From: Streptomyces sp. NBC_01571
GTDB taxonomy: Bacteria; Actinomycetota; Actinomycetes; Streptomycetales; Streptomycetaceae
DNA: 64,000 bases
Direction: 5' to 3'
Assembly: GCF_026339875.1 (NCBI RefSeq)
Contig: NZ_JAPEPZ010000001.1
Coordinates: 7,378,001 to 7,442,000 of the forward strand
Shown here: positions 44,702 to 52,296 of the stretch, one piece after another
Position numbering within the stretch: the stretch's first letter is position 1
Layout: each line of letters begins with the position of its first letter
Translations under genes and position numbers: made by a program
The notes under the pieces: model-generated
What the model was told of the DNA's origin: nothing
The model's database searches: none
Seen by the model: only the letters and a program-made list of their open reading frames with translations

Positions 44702-45394
44702 TCAGGGCGCCATCCACGCGTACCGATGCTCGGGGCGTCCGGTGTCGCCGTACTTGAGGGACAGGCGCAGGCGTCCCGCCTGTTCGAGGTGGCGCAGGTA
44801 GCGCTGGGCGGTGGACCGGCTGAGGCCTGTCTCGGCGGCCACCTCGTGGGCCGACAACGGTTGGTCCGCACGGTGCAGCACACCGCAGATCAGGTCCGTG
44901 GTGGGCTCCGAGTGGCCTCTGGGCAGCCCCGGCGACGCCGGTGTGGGCGCGGTGCGCAGCGCGCCGAAGATCCGGTCCACCTGCTCCTGACCCGCCACGC
45001 CACGCCCGCCGACCCGGTCGACGGTGCGCCGCAGGGCGGCGTACGAGTCGAGACGCGTGCGCAGTGCGGCGAAGGTGAACGGTTTGACCAGATAGTGCAG
45101 GGCGCCCAGACGCATCGCGGCCCGTACGGTCACCACGTCGCTCGCCGCGGTGATCATGATGACGTCGGTGCCGTGGCCCCGTTCGCGCATGTGGTGGACG
45201 AGTTCGAGGCCCGTCTGGTCGGGCAGATAGTGGTCGAGCAGGACCAGGTCGACGGGCGCGCGCTCCACGGCGGCCAGGGCCTGGGCAGCGCTGTGTGCGC
45301 GGGCGGCCACCCGGAAGCCGGGAACCTTCCCCACGTACCTCGCGTTGATCTCAGCGACGCGGAAGTCGTCGTCCACGACCAGGACGTCAATCAT
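44702..45394 (-). CDS. CitB/DcuR-family response regulator, no adjacent kinase
   Basis: 230 residues from an ATG with GAGAAAGAGG upstream. The receiver begins IDVLVVDDDFRVAEINARYVGKVPGFRV, with Asp in LVLLDHYLPDQTGLELV, Thr/Ser in IMITAASD and Lys in HYLVKPFTF. The output domain is the CitB-type winged helix (PLSAHEVAAETGLSRSTAQRYLRHLEQAGRLRLSLKYGDTGRPEHRY). It closely resembles the second CitB regulator at 48579-49259, which has the kinase. No kinase gene adjoins this one. It is divergent from the ABC operon and so may control it. Family members respond to citrate or C4-dicarboxylates. Confidence 0.9.
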   Translation of the reverse strand: MIDVLVVDDDFRVAEINARYVGKVPGFRVAARAHSAAQALAAVERAPVDLVLLDHYLPDQTGLELVHHMRERGHGTDVIMITAASDVVTVRAAMRLGALHYLVKPFTFAALRTRLDSYAALRRTVDRVGGRGVAGQEQVDRIFGALRTAPTPASPGLPRGHSEPTTDLICGVLHRADQPLSAHEVAAETGLSRSTAQRYLRHLEQAGRLRLSLKYGDTGRPEHRYAWMAP

Positions 45395-45555
45395 CGGGCC
45401 TCTTTCTCTCAAGGCCTGGCGAGCGTTAAGCCCGTGTTTCGGCTCCGCTGTTGTAGCGCGAGCAAAACGAGCACAACAGACTCTTGCAAGCATAAGAAGG
45501 CCTTGCGCCCAGAAGACTGATGCTGTGGCCCGCGCCACATCTACCGTCCCGGCCC

Positions 45556-46371
45556 ATGAGCGCAGACACCGGCCCCGCCATCGAGCTACGGGGCGCGAGC
45601 AAGATCTTCAAGACCCCGTCAGGGGGACTGCACACAGCAGTCAGGGAGTTGGACCTGACGATCGGGCGTGGCGAGTTCGTCGCCGTCGTCGGCCCCACGG
45701 GCTGTGGCAAGTCGACCACGCTGACCCTGGTGAGCGGCCTCGAGGAGCCCACCGAGGGCGAGGTCCTGGTGGCGGGCGCGCCGGTCGAGGGTGTCGGGGA
45801 CAAGGTCGGTTTCGTCTTCCAGCAGGACGCCACCTTCCCGTGGCGTACGGTCCTGTCGAACGTCATGGCGGGCCCGCGGTTTCGTGGGGTGCCCAAGGCG
45901 GAGGCGAAGCGACGGGCCCGCGAATGGCTGGCCAGGGTCGGGCTCGCGGCCTTCGAGGACCGCTATCCGCACCAGCTCTCCGGTGGCCAGCGCAAGCGTG
46001 TCGCGCTCGCCGCGACCTTCGTCAACGACCCCGAGATCCTGCTGATGGACGAGCCCTTCTCGGCGCTCGACGTGCAGACCAGGGCTCTGATGTCGGACGA
46101 ACTGCTGGAGCTGTGGGAGGGCACGGGCGCCTCGGTCGTCTTCGTCACCCACGACCTGGAGGAGTCCATCGCGCTCGCCGACAAGGTCGTCGTGATGACG
46201 GCGGGCCCGGCCACCGTGAAGCAGATCTTCGACATCGATCTGCCGCGGCCCCGCAAGGTCGAAGCAGTACGCCTGGAGCCGCGGTTCATCGAGATCTACC
46301 GCGAGATCTGGCAGTCGCTCGGCGAAGAGGTCCGCATCACGCGCGAGAGGGGTGCGGCCGATGTCGCCTGA
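45556..46371 (+). CDS. ABC transporter ATP-binding protein (nitrate/sulfonate/taurine type)
   Basis: 271 residues from the ATG of MSADTGPAIEL; an in-frame ATG 36 bases upstream is an alternative and neither has a strong ribosome site. Walker A VVGPTGCGKSTTL, Q-loop FVFQQDATFPWRTV, signature LSGGQRKRVALA, Walker B EILLMDEPFSALD and the switch His in VFVTHDLEE are all intact. The FPWRTVLSNV phrase and the C-terminal AVRLEPRFIEIYREIWQSLGEEV are typical of SsuB/TauB/NrtD-type import ATPases. It is the first gene of a three-gene uptake operon and overlaps the permease gene by 11 bp. Confidence 0.92.
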   Translation: MSADTGPAIELRGASKIFKTPSGGLHTAVRELDLTIGRGEFVAVVGPTGCGKSTTLTLVSGLEEPTEGEVLVAGAPVEGVGDKVGFVFQQDATFPWRTVLSNVMAGPRFRGVPKAEAKRRAREWLARVGLAAFEDRYPHQLSGGQRKRVALAATFVNDPEILLMDEPFSALDVQTRALMSDELLELWEGTGASVVFVTHDLEESIALADKVVVMTAGPATVKQIFDIDLPRPRKVEAVRLEPRFIEIYREIWQSLGEEVRITRERGAADVA

Positions 46372-47236
46372 CGTCATCCCCGAGGCCGTCCTCGCGCCGA
46401 CCGACAGCGAACCCGTCAAGCCGGGGCGCGCCCACTCCCGGGCCCGAGCAGCCCGCCGACGCAGGATGATCGTCGCCGCGGCCCGTGCGGTGCTTCTGGT
46501 CGCCGTGCTCGGCCTGTGGGAGGTGTTCGCGCGAGCCGAGATCATCGACCCGTTCAACTTCTCCATGCCGTCGAAGATCTGGGACCAGATCTACACCTGG
46601 ACCACCCACGGGACCGCACTCGGTTCGCTCGGCGAGCAGATCTGGTTCACGCTCCACGAGGCGCTGCTCGGCTGGATCATCGGCGTGGTGTCCGGTGTGG
46701 TCTTCGGCATCGCGCTGGGGCGGGTCACCTTCCTCGCCGATGTCCTTGGTCCATACATCAAGGTGCTCAACTCCATACCGAGGATCGTGCTGGCCCCGAT
46801 CTTCGTGATCTGGTTCGGGCTCGGCCCGGCCTCCAAGGTCGCGTCCGCGGTGGTCCTGGTGTTCTTCCCGGTCTTCTTCAACGCGTTCCAGGGTGCCCGC
46901 GAGGTCGACCGCAACCTCGTCGCCAACGCGCGGATCCTCGGCGCGAGCGACCGCCGGGTGACGATTCAGGTCGTCATCCCGTCCGCCACCTCCTGGATCT
47001 TCACCAGCCTCCACGTCAGCTTCGGCTTCGCCCTCATCGGCGCGATCGTGGGGGAGTACATCGGCGCCACCAAGGGCATCGGTCTGCTCGTCGCGCAGTC
47101 GCAGGGCACCTTCAACGCGGCCGGTGTGTATGCCGCGATGGTCATCCTCGCCGTGGTCGCGCTGCTGGCCGAGGGACTGCTCACCTTCGCCGAACGCCGC
47201 ATCTTCCGCTGGAAGCCGTCGGACTCCGAGAGCTGA
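46361..47236 (+). CDS. ABC transporter permease (SsuC/TauC type)
   Basis: 291 residues from an ATG with GAGAGGGG eight bases upstream. A 30-residue basic N-terminus (HSRARAARRRRM) precedes about six membrane segments. The cytoplasmic EAA loop that docks with the ATPase is NARILGASDRRVTIQVVIPSATSWIFTSLHVSFGFALIGAIVGEYIG, with the conserved EYIG end. Homodimer assembly is usual for this family. It is translationally coupled to the ATPase gene. The substrate-binding protein gene follows after an unusually long 255-bp spacer that contains 32-bp tandem repeats. Confidence 0.92.
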   Translation: MSPDVIPEAVLAPTDSEPVKPGRAHSRARAARRRRMIVAAARAVLLVAVLGLWEVFARAEIIDPFNFSMPSKIWDQIYTWTTHGTALGSLGEQIWFTLHEALLGWIIGVVSGVVFGIALGRVTFLADVLGPYIKVLNSIPRIVLAPIFVIWFGLGPASKVASAVVLVFFPVFFNAFQGAREVDRNLVANARILGASDRRVTIQVVIPSATSWIFTSLHVSFGFALIGAIVGEYIGATKGIGLLVAQSQGTFNAAGVYAAMVILAVVALLAEGLLTFAERRIFRWKPSDSES

Positions 47237-47335
47237 CCGACCCGGGGCCCGGGTTTCCGTACCGCCCGGTCGTGGTTCCCACCCGGAGGGCGCACTCGCC
47301 GCCCAAGCCCCTCTCCCAGCCCCGTCGCCCCCCGA

Positions 47336-47473
47336 CGCCCCTCTTCAGGACGCCCGTTCCCGGTCCGACGCCCTCTCCAGTACGCCCGATCCCGGCTCAA
47401 CGCCCACTCCAGGACGTCCGATCCCGGCTCACCGCCCTCTCCAGGGCGCCCGTTCCGCCCGCACCGCCCTCTC
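47336..47473. repeat. 32-bp tandem repeat between permease and binding-protein genes
   Basis: Four units start at 47336 (33 bp), 47369, 47401 and 47433 (32 bp each), and a partial fifth lies at 47465-47473. The consensus begins CGCCCTCTCCAGGACGCCCG and continues with TCCCGGCTCA. The last partial unit stops just before the AAGGA ribosome site of the next gene. The repeats are not in any credible coding frame. Confidence 0.88.
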
Positions 47474-47491
47474 ACAAGGACGTGACCCATC

Positions 47492-48553
47492 ATGCGCAAG
47501 ACCGCCAGATACTCCGCGCTGGCAGCCGCCGGTCTGCTCGCCCTCTCCTCGCTCACCGCCTGTGCCAACGACGCGGCCTCCTCCACCGCGGACAGCGGCA
47601 GCGACGGAGGTGGCGGCAAGGGTGAACACGTCAAGATCATGGTGGGTGGCCTCGACAAGGTCATCTACCTGCCGGCGATGCTCACCCAGCGGCTCGGCTA
47701 CTTCGACGCCGAGGGCCTGGACGTCGAACTCCTCAGCGAGCCGGCCGGTGTGCAGGCGGAGACCGCGCTCGTCTCCGGTCAGGTGCAGGGGGCCGTCGGC
47801 TTCTACGACCACACGCTCGACCTGCAGACCAAGGGCAAGTCCGTGGAGTCCGTCGTGCAGTTCTCGCACGCGCCCGGAGAAGTGGAGCTGGTCTCCGCCA
47901 AGCGCGCGGACGACATCAGGTCGCCCAAGGACTTCAAGGGCAAGAAGCTCGGCATCACCGGGCTCGGCTCCTCCACCGACTTCCTCACCAAGTACCTGGC
48001 GGTCAAGAACGGTGTGAAGGTCAGCGACTTCTCGCCGGTCGCAGTCGGCGCCGGACCGACCTTCATCTCCGCGCTCCAGAAGGGCGCGATCGACGGCGGT
48101 ATGACGACGGACCCGACGGTCACCACGGTCCTGCAGAAGGGCCTGGGCAAGGTCCTCATCGACATGCGTACGCCGAGGGGTTCGGCGGAGGCGTTCGGCG
48201 GCCCGTATCCCTCGTCCAGCCTCTACATGCAGACGGACTGGGTGAACGGCCACAAGGAGACGGTCCAGAAGCTGGCCAACGCCTTCGTGAAGACCCTCGC
48301 GTGGATGGCCACGCACAGCGCGTCCGAGATCGCCGCGAAGATGCCCGCCGACTACTCACAGGGTGCCAAGACGCTCTACGCCTCGGCCATCCAGAGCACG
48401 CTGCCGATGTTCACCAAGGACGGGGTGATGCCCGAGGACGGCCCCGAGACCGTCGAGAAGGTGCTCAAGGCGTTCAACCCCAACATCAAGAACGCCAAGG
48501 TGGACCTCGCCAAGACCTTCACCACGGAGTTCGTGAAGAAGGCCGCCGGCTGA
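47492..48553 (+). CDS. ABC substrate-binding lipoprotein (NMT1/SsuA-like)
   Basis: 353 residues. The signal peptide ends in a lipobox, LTAC, with Cys at residue 25, so the protein is membrane-anchored outside the cell. A Ser/Gly-rich linker follows (NDAASSTADSGSDGGGGKG). The periplasmic-binding fold reads VKIMVGGLDKVIYLPAMLTQRLGYFDAEGLDVELLSEPAGVQAETALVSGQVQGAVGFYDH, then IRSPKDFKGKKLGITGLGSSTDFLTKYLA and DGGMTTDPTVTTVL. The family takes up sulfonates, nitrate, bicarbonate or thiamine precursors. The substrate here is not deducible. Being the third gene after a repeat-filled spacer, it may be expressed differently from the two membrane components. It ends 25 bp from a convergent regulator gene. 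Confidence 0.9.
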   Translation: MRKTARYSALAAAGLLALSSLTACANDAASSTADSGSDGGGGKGEHVKIMVGGLDKVIYLPAMLTQRLGYFDAEGLDVELLSEPAGVQAETALVSGQVQGAVGFYDHTLDLQTKGKSVESVVQFSHAPGEVELVSAKRADDIRSPKDFKGKKLGITGLGSSTDFLTKYLAVKNGVKVSDFSPVAVGAGPTFISALQKGAIDGGMTTDPTVTTVLQKGLGKVLIDMRTPRGSAEAFGGPYPSSSLYMQTDWVNGHKETVQKLANAFVKTLAWMATHSASEIAAKMPADYSQGAKTLYASAIQSTLPMFTKDGVMPEDGPETVEKVLKAFNPNIKNAKVDLAKTFTTEFVKKAAG

Positions 48554-48578
48554 GCAGTCCGGACCGTCCACCGCGCAC

Positions 48579-49259
48579 TCACACGCGGGTCGCCCAGACG
48601 TAGCGATGCTCCGGGCGGCCCGCGTCGCCGTACCTGAGGGTCAGCCGGGCCCGTCCCGTGCGCTCCAGGAGCTTCAGGTAGCGCTGGGCGGTCTGCCGGC
48701 TCAGCCCGGTCTCCTCGGCGATCTCCTGGGCGGACAGCGGCCCCTCGGCGTTCACCAGGGCACGGCGTACGAGCTCGGCCGTCGTGGGGGAGTGCCCTTT
48801 GGGCAGGTCCGGCTCGGCGGCCGTCGACAGGGCGCCGAAGATCCGGTCCACCTGGGCCTGTTCGGCCTCGCCCCCGCCGTCGAGGGTGCGGCGCAGAGCC
48901 GCGTACGCCTCCAGCTTGGCGCGCAGGCCCGCGAAGGCGAACGGCTTGACCAGGTACTGCAGCGCGCCCTGCCGCATGGCCGCCTGCACCGTCGAGATGT
49001 CGCGGGCCGCCGTCACCATGATGACGTCGGTCTGATGACCGCGACGCCGCATCTCCTGGACGACCGTGAGGCCCGTCTCGTCGGGCAGGTAGTGGTCCAG
49101 GAGAACCAGGTCCAGGCGCGGCAGTGTCGCCATGAGACTCATCGCCTCGGTGGCACTGTGCGCCTCGCCCGCGACCCGGAAGCCGGGCACCTTCGCGACA
49201 TAGGCGGCGTTGACCCGCGCGACCCGGGTGTCGTCGTCCACGACCAGCACCTCGATCAT
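48579..49259 (-). CDS. CitB/DcuR-family response regulator paired with the CitA-like kinase
   Basis: 226 residues. The receiver starts IEVLVVDDDTRVARVNAAYVAKVPGFRV, with Asp in LVLLDHYLPDETGLTVV and Lys in QYLVKPFAF. The winged helix is PLSAQEIAEETGLSRQTAQRYLKLLERTGRARLTLRYGDAGRPEHRY. It overlaps the kinase gene by four bases, so the two form one operon. It is close to the orphan regulator at 44702-45394 over nearly its whole length, so the two are probably paralogues flanking the ABC operon. Expected targets are genes for carboxylate transport, with the ABC operon as the nearest candidate. Confidence 0.92.
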   Translation of the reverse strand: MIEVLVVDDDTRVARVNAAYVAKVPGFRVAGEAHSATEAMSLMATLPRLDLVLLDHYLPDETGLTVVQEMRRRGHQTDVIMVTAARDISTVQAAMRQGALQYLVKPFAFAGLRAKLEAYAALRRTLDGGGEAEQAQVDRIFGALSTAAEPDLPKGHSPTTAELVRRALVNAEGPLSAQEIAEETGLSRQTAQRYLKLLERTGRARLTLRYGDAGRPEHRYVWATRV

Positions 49260-51037
49260 CGCGAGCCCTCCTCGGCGCGCGTGGGGGCGGTGGGTTCCGG
49301 GAAGGAGACCGGCGCCGCCCATGGTCCCGGTCCGGTTCGGGAGCCCGCTCCGGGGCCTTCCTCCGGATCGGCCACAAGGCCTCCCCCGGGATCGGGCCCG
49401 GAATCGGGTTCCGCCGGCAGGTCGGCCTCCGTGAGCGCCTCCGGCAGGACGACCGTGAACTCCGCGCCCCCGCCGCTCGCCTCGGCCACCTCCGCGCTGC
49501 CGCCCTGCCGCTCGGCGAACCGGCTCACCAGGGAGAGACCGATCCCGCGTTTGCCGTGCGCCGGCGGCTTCTTGGTGGACCACCCGTCCGTGAAGATCAG
49601 CTCCCGTCGCTCCGCCGGGATGCCCGGCCCGGTGTCCCGCACGCGCAGCACGGCCGTACGCCCCTGGACCCGCAATTCGACCTCCACGCGCGCGTGCGAC
49701 GTACCGGCCACGGCGTCGAGCGCGTTGTCGACGAGATTCCCGACGACGGTGACCAGCCCGCGCGGGTCGACCAGCCGGTCGGGCAGCAGGGTCCCGTCCG
49801 AGATCCACAGGGCCACTCCGCGCTCGGCGGCGACGGTGGCCTTGCCGACCAACAGGGCGGCGAGCAGCGGATCGTGGACCTTCTCGGTGACTTGTTCCGC
49901 GGTGATCCGGTGGTCGCCGACCACCTCGCCGACGAACTCCACGGCGTCGTCGTACATCTCCAGTTCGAGCAAGCCCAGCAGCGTGTGCATCCGGTTGGCG
50001 TGCTCGTGGTCCTGGGCCCGCAGAGCGTCGATCAGGCCGTGCGTGGAGTCGAGTTCACGGCCGAGCTGCTCCAGTTCGGTGCGGTCGCGCAGGGTGGCCA
50101 CGGCGCCGCCGTCGTCGGTCGGCATCCGGTTGGCGACCAGGACGCGCTGACCGCGCACGGTCAGCAGATCCGTGCCGGTGACCCGTCCGGCCAGCACGTC
50201 GGTGGTACGGCCCGGTCCGAGCACGTCGTCGAGCGGCCCGCCGATGGCTGCCGCGTCGAGCCCGAGCAGCCGCTGGGCCTCGTCGTTCAGGAGGCGTACC
50301 CGGCCCGTCCGGTCCAGGGCGACGACGCCCTCCCGGATGCCGTGCAACATCGCCTCACGTTCCGCGAGCAGCGCCGAGATGTCGGAGAAGGCCAGGTCAC
50401 GGGTCTGCCGCTGAACCCGGCGGGAGAGCAGATACGCGGCGAAGGCACCGACGGCCAGGGCCCCGCCCGCGTAGGCGAAGAGGCCCGGGATGGCGTGGAT
50501 CAGCCGGCTGCGCACACTGTCGTACTTGATGCCGACCGAGACCGCGCCGACGATGTGCCCATGGAGGCGCAGCGGAACCTTGCCGCGCGCCGAGCGCCCC
50601 AGTGTGCCGCTGTCGATCTGCATGACGTCCTTGCCGGCGAGGGCCCGACGGGGGTCGGTGGAGACGACTCCGCCGATCTGGGTGATGTCCTTGTGCGACC
50701 AGCGCACGCCGTTCGTGTTCATCACCACCACGTACTCGGCCCCGCTGGCCCGGCGGATCCGCTCGGCGGCGGTCTGCACGGGCCCGTTCACGGACGGCAG
50801 CGACGTCTGCAGGTCCTCCGCGATGCGCGGCTGGGCCGCCGTGGTCTGCGCGATCGCGAGCGCGCGGCGCATGGCCTGGTCGTCGAGCTGCGCGCTCAGC
50901 GGGGCGAGGAACAGCCCGGTCGCGAGGACCGCGACTCCGGCGGCGATCGCCACCTGCATCAGCAGCACCTGCGAGAACACCCGCCGCGGCAGACGGAGGC
51001 GCAGTCGTCGTGCACGGGGAGTGGAGCTCATACCCAT
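49256..51037 (-). CDS. CitA/DcuS-family sensor histidine kinase
   Basis: 593 residues from an ATG (MGMSSTPRARR); a second ATG two codons later is an alternative and no strong ribosome site is seen. One membrane segment (VLLMQVAIAAGVAVLATGLFLAPL) leads to a roughly 130-residue extracellular Cache-type sensor with YVVVMNTNGVRWSHKD and GSARGK-like LGRSARGKVPLR, then a second segment and a cytoplasmic PAS (LHGIREGVVALDRTGRVRLLNDEAQRLLG). The phospho-acceptor is in DHEHANRMHTLLGLLELEMYDDA. The ATPase shows NLVDNALDAVA, VRDTGPGIP and GKRGIGLSLVSRFAE. This family senses citrate, fumarate or malate. The C-terminal 60 residues are Gly/Pro-rich and disordered. Confidence 0.93.
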   Translation of the reverse strand: MGMSSTPRARRLRLRLPRRVFSQVLLMQVAIAAGVAVLATGLFLAPLSAQLDDQAMRRALAIAQTTAAQPRIAEDLQTSLPSVNGPVQTAAERIRRASGAEYVVVMNTNGVRWSHKDITQIGGVVSTDPRRALAGKDVMQIDSGTLGRSARGKVPLRLHGHIVGAVSVGIKYDSVRSRLIHAIPGLFAYAGGALAVGAFAAYLLSRRVQRQTRDLAFSDISALLAEREAMLHGIREGVVALDRTGRVRLLNDEAQRLLGLDAAAIGGPLDDVLGPGRTTDVLAGRVTGTDLLTVRGQRVLVANRMPTDDGGAVATLRDRTELEQLGRELDSTHGLIDALRAQDHEHANRMHTLLGLLELEMYDDAVEFVGEVVGDHRITAEQVTEKVHDPLLAALLVGKATVAAERGVALWISDGTLLPDRLVDPRGLVTVVGNLVDNALDAVAGTSHARVEVELRVQGRTAVLRVRDTGPGIPAERRELIFTDGWSTKKPPAHGKRGIGLSLVSRFAERQGGSAEVAEASGGGAEFTVVLPEALTEADLPAEPDSGPDPGGGLVADPEEGPGAGSRTGPGPWAAPVSFPEPTAPTRAEEGSR

Positions 51038-51226
51038 GACCGTACGGGGGATAGCGCTCCCTGCCGTAGGGGGTGTGGCGTGGATCTCCCGAGCGGTGTG
51101 AGAGAGGCGGTGAGGCGGCCGCGGCGCAGGGCTTGTCCCCAGGGGCGGCGTCATGTGTGGATCGACGGTGCGCGGAGCCGGGGGTGCGGACGTCCGGCCC
51201 GGGTGGCCGGCGCTGGTGGGCCGCGG

Positions 51227-52171
51227 TCAGCAGGCGATCGGGATCGGCGTACGGGGCAGCTCCCGCACGGCCACGACGTCCATGCGGGCGGGGGAACCGA
51301 GCGCCGAGCCGCAGCTCTCGGGGCGAGGCGGCAGCGAGGCGCCCTGCGCGACGATGACACGCCACACGCGGCCGTCGGTGTGGGCGACGGTCACCTCCCA
51401 GCGCGGTGCCGTGCCATGGGTGCGCAGGACCCGGAAGGCGTCCGCCGCGTGCTCTCCGGTGGCCGTGCGCACGGCCAGCTCGGCCGCCTGGCCCGGCCGT
51501 TCCCAGGCGGAACCGCCCCGGCAGCCCTCGGTGACGATGCGCCCCTCCCGGACGCCCTGGAGGACCTCCTTGACGGAGTGGGCCGCGGCCCGTCCGTACG
51601 CGTAGCCGTACGGCAGGACGAGCAGGGTGGGCGAGAAACGGTGACCACCCAGATGAGTGACCTCCCACGCGCCCTCCACCCCCGAGGCCGCGAGCTCGGC
51701 GGCGAGCGGCCGGCCCAGGAGGGCGCAGCAACGGTCGCGTTTGCCGTTGGTGCAGACGAGCGCGAGCGGATCGCCCCGGTGCGGACTGCCCCGCAGCACC
51801 GTGTCGAAGGTGTGCGGATCACCCGTGCCGAGCGCGGTGAAGTCCAGGTCGAGCAGTTGCTCGGGCGCGCGGGTCGTGGCGCCGTGCAGCCAGGCGTGTC
51901 CGGGAGTGGTGTGGGCCGCGTACACCTGGCGCTCGGCGGGTGTACCGCAGTCGGCATGCCGTCCGGGGCGCCGGATGAGCGCGATTCGTACGCCGGTGCC
52001 TTCGGCCGCCGCCTCGAGGGCGCGCCCGAGCTCGGGGTCCAGGTGGCTCGACGTGAGCGCCTTGGCGCCCCAGGGTCCGGACTGCTCGAGCAGCAGCCAT
52101 GTCCTCGCGGTCGCCGCGGTCCCCGCGAGGGGTTCGTCGAAGTCGCGGGACGCGGTCGTGCACGTACTCAC
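51227..52171 (-). CDS. Sucrase/ferredoxin-like family protein, iron-regulated
   Basis: 314 residues from a GTG. TAGGCT lies seven bases before this start with no Shine-Dalgarno, so a leaderless transcript is likely. The family (Suc_Fer-like) has a thioredoxin-like [2Fe-2S] domain: LALVCTNGKRDRCCALLGRPLA contains the CX8C-type Cys pair and GGHRFSPTLLVLPYGYAYGR the remaining conserved block, with Cys in RHADCG. It may carry electrons, but its partner is unknown. The -10 region is covered by an iron box, so DmdR1/IdeR control and induction under iron limitation are inferred. A role in siderophore iron release or Fe-S homeostasis would fit. Confidence 0.82.
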   Translation of the reverse strand: MSTCTTASRDFDEPLAGTAATARTWLLLEQSGPWGAKALTSSHLDPELGRALEAAAEGTGVRIALIRRPGRHADCGTPAERQVYAAHTTPGHAWLHGATTRAPEQLLDLDFTALGTGDPHTFDTVLRGSPHRGDPLALVCTNGKRDRCCALLGRPLAAELAASGVEGAWEVTHLGGHRFSPTLLVLPYGYAYGRAAAHSVKEVLQGVREGRIVTEGCRGGSAWERPGQAAELAVRTATGEHAADAFRVLRTHGTAPRWEVTVAHTDGRVWRVIVAQGASLPPRPESCGSALGSPARMDVVAVRELPRTPIPIAC

Positions 52172-52190
52172 AGAGGTGAGCCTAACCTGA
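52172..52190 (-). promoter_or_regulatory. DmdR1/IdeR-type iron box
   Basis: On the + strand AGAGGTGAGCCTAACCTGA matches 15 of 19 bases of the palindromic iron-box consensus TTAGGTTAGCCTAACCTAA. It overlaps the -10 region and likely transcription start of the sucrase/ferredoxin-like gene, the expected place for iron-dependent repression. Confidence 0.78.
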
Positions 52191-52296
52191 CTTCGGTCAG
52201 GGCGACTTCCGACCTTGTGCCAGGGTGACCTCCGGTCGTGCGGTCAGGGGCGCACTCTCGGCGCATTCGGCGCGCGGAGGGGCTTCAGGGGGCGCA

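Noticed and set aside
47336..47473. CRISPR array
   Set aside because: Repeats are directly adjacent with no unique spacers, and no cas genes are present.
47124..48017. Open frame spanning the 32-bp repeats
   Set aside because: It overlaps the permease and binding-protein genes out of frame. Because units are 32 and 33 bp the repeat does not keep a reading frame.
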